Of a stretch of DNA of 64,000 nucleotides, positions 44,171 through 53,409 are shown piece by piece; positions within the stretch are counted from its first letter, which is position 1; every line of letters begins with the position of its first letter. The notes beneath the pieces were generated by a model. The model saw only the letters and a program-made list of their open reading frames with translations, searched no databases and was not told the origin of the DNA. This stretch comes from Halomonas aestuarii (GTDB taxonomy: Bacteria; Pseudomonadota; Gammaproteobacteria; Pseudomonadales; Halomonadaceae), in assembly GCF_001886615.1 (NCBI RefSeq), contig NZ_CP018139.1, forward strand, positions 1,612,001 through 1,676,000, written 5' to 3'. A program made the translations under genes and the position numbers.

Positions 44171-44692
44171 TCACACCAGGTTGTCTTTTTCGGCAGCGAG
44201 CTCTTCCGCCATGCTGACGGGAGGCTTGTGCCAGACCTCGCGGATCAGCCAGCAGTAACGGATGATCAGCAATACCCCGGACAGACCGATCGGCAGGTAT
44301 ACCCAGGCCATGGGCATCCGCATCGCGGGCGACAGCATGCCGCGATCGAGGGTCAGGGAGAACAGCTGAAAGCCGAGGTAGGCCATCGAGGCGGCGAAGA
44401 CGATACCGAGCGCCGCGGTCAGCAGATGCAGCCAACGGTTGACGGCGGGTGGCGCGAAGGCATTGAGCACGTCTACCGAGATATGGGCGCCGTGTCGGAC
44501 CCCCATGCTGGCACCGACGAAGCTCATGCAGACGATGGAATAGATCACGACCTCTTCCGCCCAGGACAAGGAGCTGTTGAAGCCGTAGCGATAGATGACC
44601 TGGAAGGTAGTGATGATGGTCGCGATCGACATGAACGCGACCATCACCACCTTCTCCAAGCGGTCAATGAGCTTATTGAGCGCTTCGAGCAT
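44171..44692 (-). CDS. dctQ: TRAP transporter small permease DctQ (second system)
   Basis: A 173-aa four-TM small subunit. Conserved blocks are YRYGFNSSLSWAEEVVIYSIV, CMSFVGASMGVRHGAHISVDV and the terminal hydrophobic helix YLPIGLSGVLLIIRY. It starts 3 bp after the dctP stop. It joins the large subunit to form the membrane unit of the transporter. Confidence 0.92.
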   Translation of the reverse strand: MLEALNKLIDRLEKVVMVAFMSIATIITTFQVIYRYGFNSSLSWAEEVVIYSIVCMSFVGASMGVRHGAHISVDVLNAFAPPAVNRWLHLLTAALGIVFAASMAYLGFQLFSLTLDRGMLSPAMRMPMAWVYLPIGLSGVLLIIRYCWLIREVWHKPPVSMAEELAAEKDNLV

Positions 44693-44695
44693 GGC

Positions 44696-45697
44696 TCAGT
44701 ACTCGATACCGACTTCGTCGTAGACCTTGTGCAGGAGCTCCGGCGTCACGATCTCCGTGTACTCCTCATGCACCGGCATGCTGGCCTCGATGAACGCGGC
44801 CCTGGCCTCGTCGGTGATCTCGTTGATCGCGATCTCGCTCTCGATCTCCTCGAGAATCCGGCCCTCGTCCTGCAGGGTGAGCTCCCGTGAGGTATCGCGA
44901 CCATTGTTGAAGGCCTCGGTCATGACCTGCTGCAGATCCTCGGGCAGGGAATCCCAGGCGCTCTGGTTCATCACCGCGGCGTAGGCATGGTAAGCGTGGT
45001 TGGTAAGGGACAGATAATCCTGAACTTCGTAGAAACGCATGGTGTAGATGTTGGCCAGCGGGTTTTCCTGACCTTCCACCACCCCTTGCTGCAGCCCGTT
45101 GTAGACCTCGGTGAAGGCCATCGCGGTGGCATTGGCGCCCAGGTTCTCGTAGGTCGAGATGATGATCGGGGCCTGCATCGTGCGCATGCGCACCTCTGCG
45201 AGGTCCTCGGGGGTCTCGATCGGACGGATGTTGTTGGTGATGTGACGGAAGCCGGCACCCCAGAAGTTCACGCCATACATGTTGTCGTCGTCGAGGGTAT
45301 CCAGGATCTCGCGACCCACGTCGCCGTCCAGCACCTTGACCATGGTGTCGTAGTCCGGCAGCAGGAAGGGAAGATCGAGAATCTGCATGCGAGGCTCGAA
45401 GTTACCGAGTGTCGCGGTCGGCGGAATGCCGATGTCGACCAGGCCCATCTGGATCTGCTCGATGATCTCGACATCGCCGCCCACCTGAGCCGCAGGCAGC
45501 ACCTCGATGCTGATGCGACCGTCGGACTTCTCCTCGACCTCTTCCTTGAAGCGCAGTGCCGCCTGTCCGTTGGGCGTTTCCTCGATCAGCACATGGGCGA
45601 AGGTGAAGTTGTAATCCGCCGCCTGGGCCTGGCTGATCCCGAAAGAAGCTGCCGCAATGGCGGCCGCCAGTGATACCTTGGTCAGTTTATTGGTCAT
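44696..45697 (-). CDS. dctP: TRAP transporter substrate-binding protein DctP (second system)
   Basis: A 333-aa periplasmic receptor. The Sec signal peptide covers residues ~1-26 (LAAAIAASFGISQAQAA). The ligand-Arg segment VRMRTMQAPI and the block GVVEGQENPLANIY are typical of DctP proteins binding carboxylates. AGGTG precedes the ATG. It lies 75 bp after the asparaginase gene, so all six genes probably form one operon. The ligand may be a carboxylate with amide or ureido nitrogen (inference). Confidence 0.92.
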   Translation of the reverse strand: MTNKLTKVSLAAAIAAASFGISQAQAADYNFTFAHVLIEETPNGQAALRFKEEVEEKSDGRISIEVLPAAQVGGDVEIIEQIQMGLVDIGIPPTATLGNFEPRMQILDLPFLLPDYDTMVKVLDGDVGREILDTLDDDNMYGVNFWGAGFRHITNNIRPIETPEDLAEVRMRTMQAPIIISTYENLGANATAMAFTEVYNGLQQGVVEGQENPLANIYTMRFYEVQDYLSLTNHAYHAYAAVMNQSAWDSLPEDLQQVMTEAFNNGRDTSRELTLQDEGRILEEIESEIAINEITDEARAAFIEASMPVHEEYTEIVTPELLHKVYDEVGIEY

Positions 45698-45772
45698 TGT
45701 TACACCTGGTTATCATCGTGGTGCCAGGACGGGCCTGGCGTTCAAGGAACTGATGAAGGCCGGAACCTCTCA

Positions 45773-46780
45773 TCAGGGGGAAAACATCGCCGGGGCGAAG
45801 AACGAGGCGATCTCCTCGCGGCTCGCCCCGGTGGAGAGCATCACCGCGAGCGTCAGGCGCGCCTTGCGAGCGCTTAGGTCGGGTGCCGCGATGGCGCCCT
45901 GCGCCTGGAGGCTCTCCAGGCTGCCCGGAAACTCGTAACAGGTATTGACCGGCCCCTCGTGGCAGACCGAAGCCACCACCACGGCCACGCCGGCCTCGGT
46001 GGCCTGACGGATGGCGTCGAGCCAGGTCGGGGGAACATGCCCCCTGCCCAGCCCCTCGATCACGATGCCCCGGGCACCGCCGGTGAAAGAGGAGGTGAGC
46101 AGTTCGGGGCTGGCGGCCAGGTAGGACGTCAGGATATCCACGCGGGGCAGGCTCTCACCCAGCGGGAGCGGTGCAGGTCGGCGGGGATGCTGGGCGAGGT
46201 GGACTCGCTGGCCGTCGATGTAGCCCAGTGGACCGGCGCCCGGGGCACCGAAGCCGTGCAACTGGTAGGTGTTGAGCTTTCGGACCTGCCGCGCGGCATA
46301 GAGTGACTGGTTGAAGACCACCGTAACGCCGACACCGGCCATGTCGGGGGCCGCCGCCACGGTGATGGCATCGGCCAGGTTACGGTAGGCATCGGTGCCG
46401 TCCTGATGAGGCGCCCGCTGGGCTCCAGTCACCACCAGGGCACAGCCGGATAGCGGCACCGTGATATCGAGGAAATGGGCCGTCTCTTCCAGGGTATCGG
46501 TGCCGTGGGTCACCACGATGCCACTCACCTCCGGCTGCTCCGCCAGTTGCCTGCACTGGCGCGAGATCCCCACCAGGTCGTCCAGCTCAATGGCATTGCT
46601 GGGTTTCTGCAGGACCGAGCGCACCTCCACCTCGACGTCCACCCCGCCCGAGCGTGGCGGCGTGATGGCCTCCAGCAGCGACTCTCCGGTCATCGCTCCC
46701 GAGATGTGGCGTCCCGCCGTCCCCAGCTTGCTGGCGATCGTGCCGCCGGTGGTCAGCACGATGACCCGTCGTTTCGTCAT
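45773..46780 (-). CDS. L-asparaginase family amidohydrolase
   Basis: A 335-aa asparaginase/glutaminase-family enzyme. The nucleophile motif is VIVLTTGGTIASKLG (Thr), and the second is GIVVTHGTDTLEETAHFLD (Thr-Asp). A later GIVIEGLGRGHVP matches the family. There is no signal peptide from the chosen ATG at 46780, so it is cytosolic. It is the first gene of the TRAP/amidohydrolase operon, divergent from a FadR-type regulator. It would release ammonia from asparagine, glutamine or an analogue. Confidence 0.9.
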   Translation of the reverse strand: MTKRRVIVLTTGGTIASKLGTAGRHISGAMTGESLLEAITPPRSGGVDVEVEVRSVLQKPSNAIELDDLVGISRQCRQLAEQPEVSGIVVTHGTDTLEETAHFLDITVPLSGCALVVTGAQRAPHQDGTDAYRNLADAITVAAAPDMAGVGVTVVFNQSLYAARQVRKLNTYQLHGFGAPGAGPLGYIDGQRVHLAQHPRRPAPLPLGESLPRVDILTSYLAASPELLTSSFTGGARGIVIEGLGRGHVPPTWLDAIRQATEAGVAVVVASVCHEGPVNTCYEFPGSLESLQAQGAIAAPDLSARKARLTLAVMLSTGASREEIASFFAPAMFSP

Positions 46781-46856
46781 CTCAAAGCACCGTGTCCAGT
46801 TCTCCCGAGGCGAAATCTCCAGGGGAGCCGTCAGCCATCGCACCCATCTGCCGATG

Positions 46857-46871
46857 AGACATCTGATGTCT
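46857..46871. promoter_or_regulatory. Palindromic operator between asparaginase operon and GntR gene
   Basis: A perfect 15-bp inverted repeat, AGACATC-T-GATGTCT, is followed 6 bases later by a partial second copy (GTCTTGGGACAT). It sits in the divergent 245-bp region (46781-47025), the rest of which shows no other clear signal. FadR/GntR dimers bind short palindromes of this type. Confidence 0.72.
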
Positions 46872-47025
46872 GACGTCTTGGGACATGCTAGACTCGTTTC
46901 AGAGCGACTTGCAAGTCTCGCTTGCCAACCAACCCGTCAACCACATACGAACTGGCTCACACGACCGAGGTCCGCACGCCAGCGACCCGCACGCTCGTCG
47001 GTCAGCGCCACACGGGATGCCCTTC

Positions 47026-47763
47026 ATGAACACCCACCGCCAACCTCCTGTCGCCGCGATGGAAATGAGTCGATTCGGGGGAGCCATGGAACGCAGTTCC
47101 ATCGCCTTCCAGATCCTGGAGCGGATCAAGACCGCCCTCATCCGCGGTGACCTCACGCCGGGGGACTACCTGCCCTCCGAAACCGAACTGACGCAGAGCC
47201 TGGGCATCGGCAAGTCCAGCGTTCGCGAAGCGATCAAGATGCTGCAGGCCATCGGCATCGTGGAAGTGCGTCGCGGACATGGCACGATCATCCGACGCGA
47301 ACCTGGCGAGCCCCTGGTCGATCCGATGGCCTTCGGCATGATCCTGGCCCGCGGCATGACCCGGGATGTCCTGGAGTTTCGCCAGATGTTCGAGCCCGCC
47401 TACACCCTGCAGGCGATGGCCAATGCCACGGATGAGGACCATCGGCGAATCCAGCAGACCATCGATGACATGGCGACCGCCATCGCCAATGGGGAGCAGA
47501 CGTCGCATCACGATGTTGCCTTCCATCGCGCCATCCTTACCGCCACCCACAACCCGATGACCATACGGGTGGGACAGACCCTGCTGGAGTTGATCGAGGC
47601 GGCACTGGAAACCTCCATGCAGACGGACCCGGATACCGCATTGAACGATCACCGGGCGATCTATGACGCCTTCGAGGCAGGCGATGCCGACGGCGTCCGA
47701 CAGGCCATCGAGGAAAGCGCCAAGAGCTGGGAGACCAACCTCACCTACCGGGACAAGGCCTGA
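47026..47763 (+). CDS. GntR/FadR-family transcriptional regulator
   Basis: A GntR regulator with an all-helical FCD ligand domain, about 245 aa. The winged helix occupies the first third (PSETELTQSLGIGKSSVREA, then IKMLQAIGIVEVRRGHGT). The FCD domain contains the metal-type His residues HHDVAFHRAILTATHN. The start is uncertain: ATG at 47026 has GGGATG upstream, while 47086 is also possible and would still keep the DNA-binding domain. It probably represses the divergent TRAP/asparaginase operon through the palindrome at 46857. Confidence 0.88.
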   Translation: MNTHRQPPVAAMEMSRFGGAMERSSIAFQILERIKTALIRGDLTPGDYLPSETELTQSLGIGKSSVREAIKMLQAIGIVEVRRGHGTIIRREPGEPLVDPMAFGMILARGMTRDVLEFRQMFEPAYTLQAMANATDEDHRRIQQTIDDMATAIANGEQTSHHDVAFHRAILTATHNPMTIRVGQTLLELIEAALETSMQTDPDTALNDHRAIYDAFEAGDADGVRQAIEESAKSWETNLTYRDKA

Positions 47764-47805
47764 CGGCGAGAGCCAGGCGAAGGCAGGAAGGCCAGGAGCA
47801 TGAAA

Positions 47806-47836
47806 AAAGGGCTCACGACCGTGTCGTGAGCCCTTT
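47806..47836. terminator. Terminator between GntR gene and putA
   Basis: A 14-bp perfect stem, AAAGGGCTCACGAC (47806-47819) with its complement (47823-47836), and a three-base CGT loop, flanked by an A-run on the left. It serves the converging regulator and putA. Confidence 0.85.
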
Positions 47837-47913
47837 CCGTGGAGGGCCGCCGGACGTGGATCCGGCGGTGCCTGGTCGGGCGGCGACCATGCCGCCCGAC
47901 CGGGCGTGCGGAC

Positions 47914-50900
47914 CTACTCGGCCGTCGCCAGCAGGCTGGCGTTGCCGCCCGCGGCGGTGGTGTCGATGCAGAGATGACGCTCCACCGCGTAGCGCTCCGG
48001 CGAGATGATCTGGGTCTCGAGCGGCACGATGGCACCGTCACGCTTGGCGAGCGCGATGCGCAGGTCGCGGGTCCAGTCGCTGGCACCGGCGGCCGCCACG
48101 GCCGCGATGCCATTGACCTGGGTCAGCGCCTCGGCCTCGATGCTGCCATCCAGTGCGGCGACGGGTGCCCCGGCACCTTTCATCTGCTGCACAGCCTGGG
48201 TCGCGCCGGGCGCCACGAGCACCGCCGGACAGCCGGCCCCGAGGGCCTGGACCGCCTGGGCAATGGCGATGTCCAGCGTCGGTCCAAGGCAGAGCACCGG
48301 GCCCTTGGGATACATCGCCAGCCGGTTGCTCTCGCCCGTCGGTCCCGGCAGGGTCTGCGGGGTCATGTCCAGGGCCGCGGCCTCGGCGAGTGCCTTGCGC
48401 ACCACGCCGCCCTTGCCGCTCATCGCCTTGCGCAGCACCTCGACCCGATCGGGCCGTGCCGCCCAGTTGCGCGAATCCAGGCCGTCGATGGCCGACTGCA
48501 GCTCCTTGAGGGTCACGGACTTGCCCTGGGGGGCCTCGTGCTTCTCGGCCTTGGCGGTCCGGCGGAAGCGGGTGACATAGAGCGGCCCGCCGGCCTTGGG
48601 TCCAGTGCCCGAGAGCCCCTCGCCCCCGAAGGGCTGGGAGCCGACGATGGCGCCGATCTGGTTGCGATTGACGTAGACGTTGCCGACGTGGATGCGCTCG
48701 ACGATCTGCTGGACGCGATCGTCGATCCGGGTGTGCAGGCCGAAGGTCAGCCCGTAGCCCCGGTCATTGATCGAATCCACCACCTTGTCGATGTCGCGCG
48801 CCTTGAAGGTGGCCACGTGCAGGACCGGACCGAAGATCTCGCGCTCGAGGTCCTCGATGCCGCCGACCTCGACCACGGCCGGGGTGACGAAGGTCCCGAC
48901 GTCCGGTGCCGGCAGCTTCTTCAGCAGCTTGCCCGCCTTCTCCTGGGCCGCCACATAGGCTCCGATGTCGGATTGGGCCTCGGCGTCGATCACCGGCGAG
49001 ACGTCGGTGTCGGTGTTCCACGGGTCGCCGATGACCAGCGCGTCCATCGCGCCATCGAGCATCGTCAGCAGCCGCTCGCGGGCCTCTTCCTGGACGTAGA
49101 GCATCCGCAGCGCCGAACAGCGCTGGCCGGCCGACTGGAAGGAGGAGATCAGGATGTCGCGCACCGCCTGCTCGGTCAGCGCGCTCGAGTCCACGATCAT
49201 GGCGTTGAGACCGCCGGTCTCGGCGATCAGCACGGCATCCGGGCCGGCATTCTGCGCCAGGGCCTTGTTGATGATCTGCGCCACCTCGGTCGAGCCGGTG
49301 AAGCAGACCCCGGCGATCCGCGGGTCGCTGGTCAGCGGTCCGCCCACCGTCGGCCCGTCGCCCGGCAGCAGCTGCAGGGCCGCCTCCGGCAGGCCGGCCT
49401 CGCGCATCAGCTCGACGGCACGGGCGGCGATCATGGGCGTCTGCTCGGCGGGCTTGGCGAGCACCGCGTTGCCGGCCCCCAGCGCGGCCGCGATCTGGCC
49501 GGTGAAGATGGCCAGCGGGAAGTTCCACGGGCTGATGCAGACGAAGATGCCGCGCGCACTGCCGGGATCCTCCGCCTCCAGACGCTCGCACTCGTTGGCG
49601 TAGTAGCGCAGGAAGTCCACCGCCTCGCGCACCTCGGCGATGCCATCGAAGATCATCTTGCCGGCTTCGCGGGTGGTGATGACGGTCAGCTCGGCGATGT
49701 GCTCCTCGTAGAGGTCGGCGGTCCGGCGCAGCACCTCGGCTCGCTCGGCCACCGGCCGCGAAGACCAGTCGCTGAAGCCGTCCTCGGCGGCGTCGAGGGC
49801 GGCCTTCACCTCGTCCGGGGTCGCCTCATGCACCTTGCCGACCACGCGGGAGGTGTCGGCGGGCGACAGGGCATCACGCGCCGGGCCCTGCGGTGCCGGG
49901 CTGCCGGCGAGCATCGGCCCGGCCGTCCAGGTGGTGTCGGCGAACTTCTGGCGCGCCGCGATCAGCGGCTCGATGGAGGCCGGCTCGTTGATCCGGTAGC
50001 CGCGGGAGTTCTTGCGCTCGGGGGCGAAGAGGTCCTCAGGCTGGCGGATCGACGGGCTGGAGATGGCATCGCCCAGGCGCTGCATCTCGGCCACCGGATC
50101 CTTCGAGACCTCGCTGGCGGGAATCGTGTCATCCACCACCTGGTTCACGAAGGAGGAGTTCGCCCCGTTCTCGAGCAGGCGGCGCACCAGGTAGGCCAGC
50201 AAGTCACGGTGGGCGCCGACCGGGGCATAGATCCGGCAGTGGGAACCCTCGGACTGCTTGACGATGTGGTGCAGCGACTCGCCCATGCCGTGGAGGCGCT
50301 GGAACTCGTAGCTGTCCTTGTCGTCGCCGGCCATGGCGACGATGGCGGCACAGGTGTGCGCGTTGTGGGTGGCGAACTGCGGGTAGATGCGGTCGCGCCG
50401 GTCGAGCAACATCTGGGCGCAGGCCATGTAGCTGACGTCGGTGTTGACCTTGCGGGTGAACACCGGGAAGGTCTTGACGCCCATCTCCTGCGCCAGCTTG
50501 ATCTCGGTATCCCAGTAGGCGCCCTTCACCAGTCGCACCATGATCTTGCGGTCGTACCGTTCGGCCATCTCGTGGAGGGCCTCGATCACCTGGGCGGCGC
50601 GGCGCCCATAGGCCTGCACCACGATCCCGAACCCGTCCCAACCGTCAAGGCTCGGATCGGACATCAGTTCCTCGATCACGTCGAGCGACAGGTCCAGCCG
50701 GTCCTGCTCCTCGGCATCGATGTTGAACCCGATGTTGGCCTGGGCAGCCTGCCTGACCAGCTCCCTGGCGCGAGGCAGGAGCTCGGACATCACCGTCTCG
50801 CGGTGGGTGTACTCGTAGCGCGGGTGCAGCGCCGAGAGCTTCACCGAGATGCCGGGGCTTCCGCGCACGTCGCCCTTGGCCTGCTTGGCGATGGCGCTGA

Positions 50901-51579
50901 TCGCCTTGGCATAGGCCTCGTGATAGCGCACCGCATCCTCATCGGTCCGCGCGGCCTCGCCGAGCATGTCGTAGGAATAGGTGTAGCCCTTCTTCTCGAG
51001 CTCGCGGGCATTCTTCATGCCCTCCTCGATGGTCTGGCCGAGCACGAACTGGCGTCCGAGGATCTTCATCGACTGGCCGACCGCGGTGCGCACCACCGGC
51101 TCGCCCATGCGGCGCACCAGGCCGCGCAGCGCGCGCACCGGCCCCTTGGGATCGTCGTCCAGCACCTTCCCGGTCAGCATCAGCGCCCAGGTCGAGGCGT
51201 TGACCATCGACGACGAGGACTTGCCCAGGTGGGAACCCCAGTCGGACGGCTCGATCTTGTCGTGGATGAGATCGTCGATCGTTTCCGCATCGGGAACGCG
51301 CAGCAGGGCTTCTGCCAGGCACATCAGGCCGACGCCCTCGGCAGTGGACAGGCCGTACTCGGCCAGGAACGACTCCATCATGCTCGGCGAGGTTTCCTTG
51401 CGCACACGATCCACGTACTTGGCGCCGGCCGCCGCTACCTGTTCGCGCTCCTTCTCCGACAGCTTGAGACTCGCCACCAGCTCGCGCAGCACGTCGGCCT
51501 CGTTGGCCGAATAATGGGCGCGGATGCTCGCGCGTATCTCGCTCACGGCGCCTTGGCCTGGCATTGTTGCATCATTCAC
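47914..51579 (-). CDS. putA: Bifunctional proline dehydrogenase / P5C dehydrogenase PutA
   Basis: A 1221-aa bifunctional enzyme oxidising proline to glutamate through P5C with substrate channelling. The FAD proline dehydrogenase part has RLVKGAYWDTEIKLAQEMG, YPQFATHNAHT and EFQRLHGMG. The NAD P5C dehydrogenase part has SPWNFPLAIFTG, AETGGLNAMIVD and the catalytic Cys in SAGQRCSALR. A further C-terminal ALDH-superfamily-like domain (~180 aa, ending near the stop) follows. The N-terminal ribbon-helix-helix of E. coli PutA is missing, so it cannot repress itself. The start is GTG 51579 with AGGGAG upstream. Proline is also an osmolyte in halophiles. Confidence 0.95.
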   Translation of the reverse strand: MNDATMPGQGAVSEIRASIRAHYSANEADVLRELVASLKLSEKEREQVAAAGAKYVDRVRKETSPSMMESFLAEYGLSTAEGVGLMCLAEALLRVPDAETIDDLIHDKIEPSDWGSHLGKSSSSMVNASTWALMLTGKVLDDDPKGPVRALRGLVRRMGEPVVRTAVGQSMKILGRQFVLGQTIEEGMKNARELEKKGYTYSYDMLGEAARTDEDAVRYHEAYAKAISAIAKQAKGDVRGSPGISVKLSALHPRYEYTHRETVMSELLPRARELVRQAAQANIGFNIDAEEQDRLDLSLDVIEELMSDPSLDGWDGFGIVVQAYGRRAAQVIEALHEMAERYDRKIMVRLVKGAYWDTEIKLAQEMGVKTFPVFTRKVNTDVSYMACAQMLLDRRDRIYPQFATHNAHTCAAIVAMAGDDKDSYEFQRLHGMGESLHHIVKQSEGSHCRIYAPVGAHRDLLAYLVRRLLENGANSSFVNQVVDDTIPASEVSKDPVAEMQRLGDAISSPSIRQPEDLFAPERKNSRGYRINEPASIEPLIAARQKFADTTWTAGPMLAGSPAPQGPARDALSPADTSRVVGKVHEATPDEVKAALDAAEDGFSDWSSRPVAERAEVLRRTADLYEEHIAELTVITTREAGKMIFDGIAEVREAVDFLRYYANECERLEAEDPGSARGIFVCISPWNFPLAIFTGQIAAALGAGNAVLAKPAEQTPMIAARAVELMREAGLPEAALQLLPGDGPTVGGPLTSDPRIAGVCFTGSTEVAQIINKALAQNAGPDAVLIAETGGLNAMIVDSSALTEQAVRDILISSFQSAGQRCSALRMLYVQEEARERLLTMLDGAMDALVIGDPWNTDTDVSPVIDAEAQSDIGAYVAAQEKAGKLLKKLPAPDVGTFVTPAVVEVGGIEDLEREIFGPVLHVATFKARDIDKVVDSINDRGYGLTFGLHTRIDDRVQQIVERIHVGNVYVNRNQIGAIVGSQPFGGEGLSGTGPKAGGPLYVTRFRRTAKAEKHEAPQGKSVTLKELQSAIDGLDSRNWAARPDRVEVLRKAMSGKGGVVRKALAEAAALDMTPQTLPGPTGESNRLAMYPKGPVLCLGPTLDIAIAQAVQALGAGCPAVLVAPGATQAVQQMKGAGAPVAALDGSIEAEALTQVNGIAAVAAAGASDWTRDLRIALAKRDGAIVPLETQIISPERYAVERHLCIDTTAAGGNASLLATAE

Positions 51580-51780
51580 GGTTGATACTCCCTGCTACTC
51601 GAAATGCATGCCGGTGTCCGGCTCGGATGCTGTTGCTCTTGTCGAAAGCCACTTACCAAGGGTAGGCGTCCTGACTCAGGTTGCATAAGGTGCAGGAAGA
51701 AGAACAGGGAAACCTTTTAACGCTCTGGGACAAGGCGCAGCCCCCTGGTTCGGGCCAGGTGACCGATCAGTTTAGCTGAC
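51580..51780 (-). promoter_or_regulatory. putA upstream region
   Basis: About 200 bp between putA and the NarK remnant. It must hold the putA promoter. I see no strong sigma-70 pair or palindrome, only a moderately AT-rich stretch near 51700-51725 (GGAAACCTTTTAACG). Confidence 0.3.
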
Positions 51781-51781
51781 T

Positions 51782-52130
51782 ACCCCACGATCCAGGCAGA
51801 TCGCCGGCCTCTTCGGCCTGATGAACCTCTTCCCCCGCACCCTGGGCGGCATCTTCTCGGACCTCTTCGCCCGGCAGGCTGGCCTGAAGGGACGTGTGCG
51901 CTGGCTGTTCATCGCCATGCTCTGCGAGGGCATCGCCCTGATGTTCTTCTCGCAGATGCATGTGCTGGCCCTGGCCATCGGCATCATGCTGGTGTTCAGT
52001 CTCTTCGTGCAGATGGCCGAGGGTGCCACCTTCGGCGTGGTGCCCATCATCAACAAGCGGGCGCTGGGCGCCGTGGCCGGGATCGTCGGTGCCGGCGGAA
52101 ATGCCGGCGCCGTAACCGCCGGTTTCGACG
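51782..52130 (+). pseudogene. Fragment of NarK/NasA-type nitrate/nitrite transporter
   Basis: This is a piece of about 110 codons from the C-terminal half of a major-facilitator nitrate transporter. It reads GLFGLMNLFPRTLGGIFSDL, LKGRVRWLFIAMLCEGIALM, VFSLFVQMAEGATFGVVP and INKRALGAVAGIVGAGGNAGAV, the conserved signature of NarK proteins. Homology begins without a start codon and stops near 52122, where the frame runs into unrelated sequence (DVVERVTPLL). A full NarK is over 400 aa, so both ends are lost. It marks deletion of a nitrate gene cluster at this site. Confidence 0.85.
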
Positions 52131-52240
52131 TCGTAGAACGGGTTACACCCCTCCTCCATGCTGGCTATATTAAGAAAGCATGAATGAGCGAAGGCGACCC
52201 ACGTCGATTACAACAACGATCAGCGGCAAGGAGATCCCCG

Positions 52241-53095
52241 ATGCGACACCTATTCACCCTGGTGTGCCTGACGGCGGGCCTGGTGGCGAGCGCGACCGGC
52301 GTCCAGGCACAGACAGAGCCCTCGTCCACCGACGAGGCGATCACTATCCAGTCGGGGCCACGCGTGGTCGGCGAGGTCTTCGAGTATGCCACCGGCGATA
52401 CCACCTATGAGGGCTACCTGACCCGCAACGCCAACATCGACCGGCCGCAACCCGCGGTCCTGGTGGTACACGAGTGGTGGGGGCTGGACCGTTATGCCCG
52501 TGCCCGGGCCGATCAGCTGGCGGCGCTGGGCTTCGTGGCGCTGGCGGTGGACATGTACGGCGACGGCAAGCTGGCCGGCCACCCCGCCGAGGCCAAGGAG
52601 TTCTCAAGCCGGGTGATGCAGGACTGGCCGGCGACCCGGGCCAGGCTCGAGGCGGCGATGGGCAAGCTGGCCGAACACCCGGCGGTGGCCGCGGGCGGCA
52701 TGGCGGCGATCGGCTACTGTTTCGGGGGCAGCGTGGTGATGAACATGGCACTGTCCGGCATGCCGCTCGAGGCCGCCATCAGCTTTCATGGGGTCCCCAC
52801 GGTAGCGGTGAAGATGCCTCAGGCCTTCGAGGGCAGCGTGCGCATCCACAACGGGGCCGACGACGGCTTCGTCGCCCGCGACGACCTGATAGCGATGGCC
52901 CATGCCCTCAAGGCTCAGGGCGCCGACGTCATAGTGACGAACTACCCCGGTGCCAAGCACGGCTTCACGAATCCCGAGGCCGATGCATTCGCCGCCCAGC
53001 ATGACCTGCCGCTGGCCTACGATGCCGCCGCCGATGCCGCTTCCTGGCAGGCGGCGCTGCTGACCCTGGATGCCACCCTCAACGACCACGACTGA
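52241..53095 (+). CDS. Exported dienelactone hydrolase family protein
   Basis: A 284-aa alpha/beta-hydrolase of the dienelactone hydrolase family. A signal peptide (LFTLVCLTAGLVASATGVQA) suggests the periplasm, unusual for the classical cytosolic enzyme. The catalytic triad is visible as Cys in IGYCFGGSVV, Asp in HNGADDGFV and His in AKHGFTNPEAD; PAVLVVHEWWGLDRYARARA is the typical N-terminal block. Start 52241 follows AAGGAG. No chloroaromatic degradation genes are nearby, so the substrate is open. Confidence 0.88.
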   Translation: MRHLFTLVCLTAGLVASATGVQAQTEPSSTDEAITIQSGPRVVGEVFEYATGDTTYEGYLTRNANIDRPQPAVLVVHEWWGLDRYARARADQLAALGFVALAVDMYGDGKLAGHPAEAKEFSSRVMQDWPATRARLEAAMGKLAEHPAVAAGGMAAIGYCFGGSVVMNMALSGMPLEAAISFHGVPTVAVKMPQAFEGSVRIHNGADDGFVARDDLIAMAHALKAQGADVIVTNYPGAKHGFTNPEADAFAAQHDLPLAYDAAADAASWQAALLTLDATLNDHD

Positions 53096-53124
53096 ATCGG
53101 GCGTGATGCCCGGGCCGGCGCCTA

Positions 53125-53345
53125 ACAGCACCGAGCATGACACCCCGAGGCGTCGCATCCCCCTTGCGGTGATACTCGTCGACGACATAGCGAAGGCGGT
53201 GAGGTAAGCAGAAGGCGACGAACCTGAGCCGGGTCGTCGGCACCACCTTGTCGAGCTGCTCGACGGAGAACACTGGCACCAGGCGCTGCAGGGTGGTCTT
53301 GCCCGAAGCATTGGTGCCACCGCGTTGGTGTGGGCGTTTCCGGAC
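53125..53345 (-). pseudogene. N-terminal fragment of a P-loop (SMC-like) ATPase
   Basis: On the minus strand a frame without a start reads GGTNASGKTTLQRLVPVF, then LDKVVPTTRLRFVAFCLPHR and YVVDEYHRKGD. GxxNASGKTT is a Walker A of the kind found at the N-terminus of large SMC/RecN-like and DUF3584-type ATPases. The fragment spans only about 70 codons and then degrades. Upstream the residues GNAHTN in a neighbouring frame fit the expected lead-in, implying a frameshift. It lies directly beside tRNA-Arg, a usual integration site for mobile or defence genes. Confidence 0.45.
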
Positions 53346-53373
53346 AGGCCGCCAGTTGGACTGACACATGAAA

Positions 53374-53402
53374 AAGGGCCTGCGACAGTGTCGCAGGCCC
53401 TT
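53374..53402 (-). terminator. Terminator downstream of tRNA-Arg
   Basis: A 13-bp stem, AAGGGCCTGCGAC (53374-53386) paired with 53390-53402, and a three-base loop. On the minus strand it is followed by a T-run (CCCTTTTTC), typical of a rho-independent terminator for the tRNA. Confidence 0.85.
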
Positions 53403-53409
53403 GAATTCG

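Noticed and set aside
47839..51585. 1248-codon open frame on the plus strand opposite putA
   Set aside because: It is antisense to PutA, has low complexity and no domain, and its existence follows from third-position GC.
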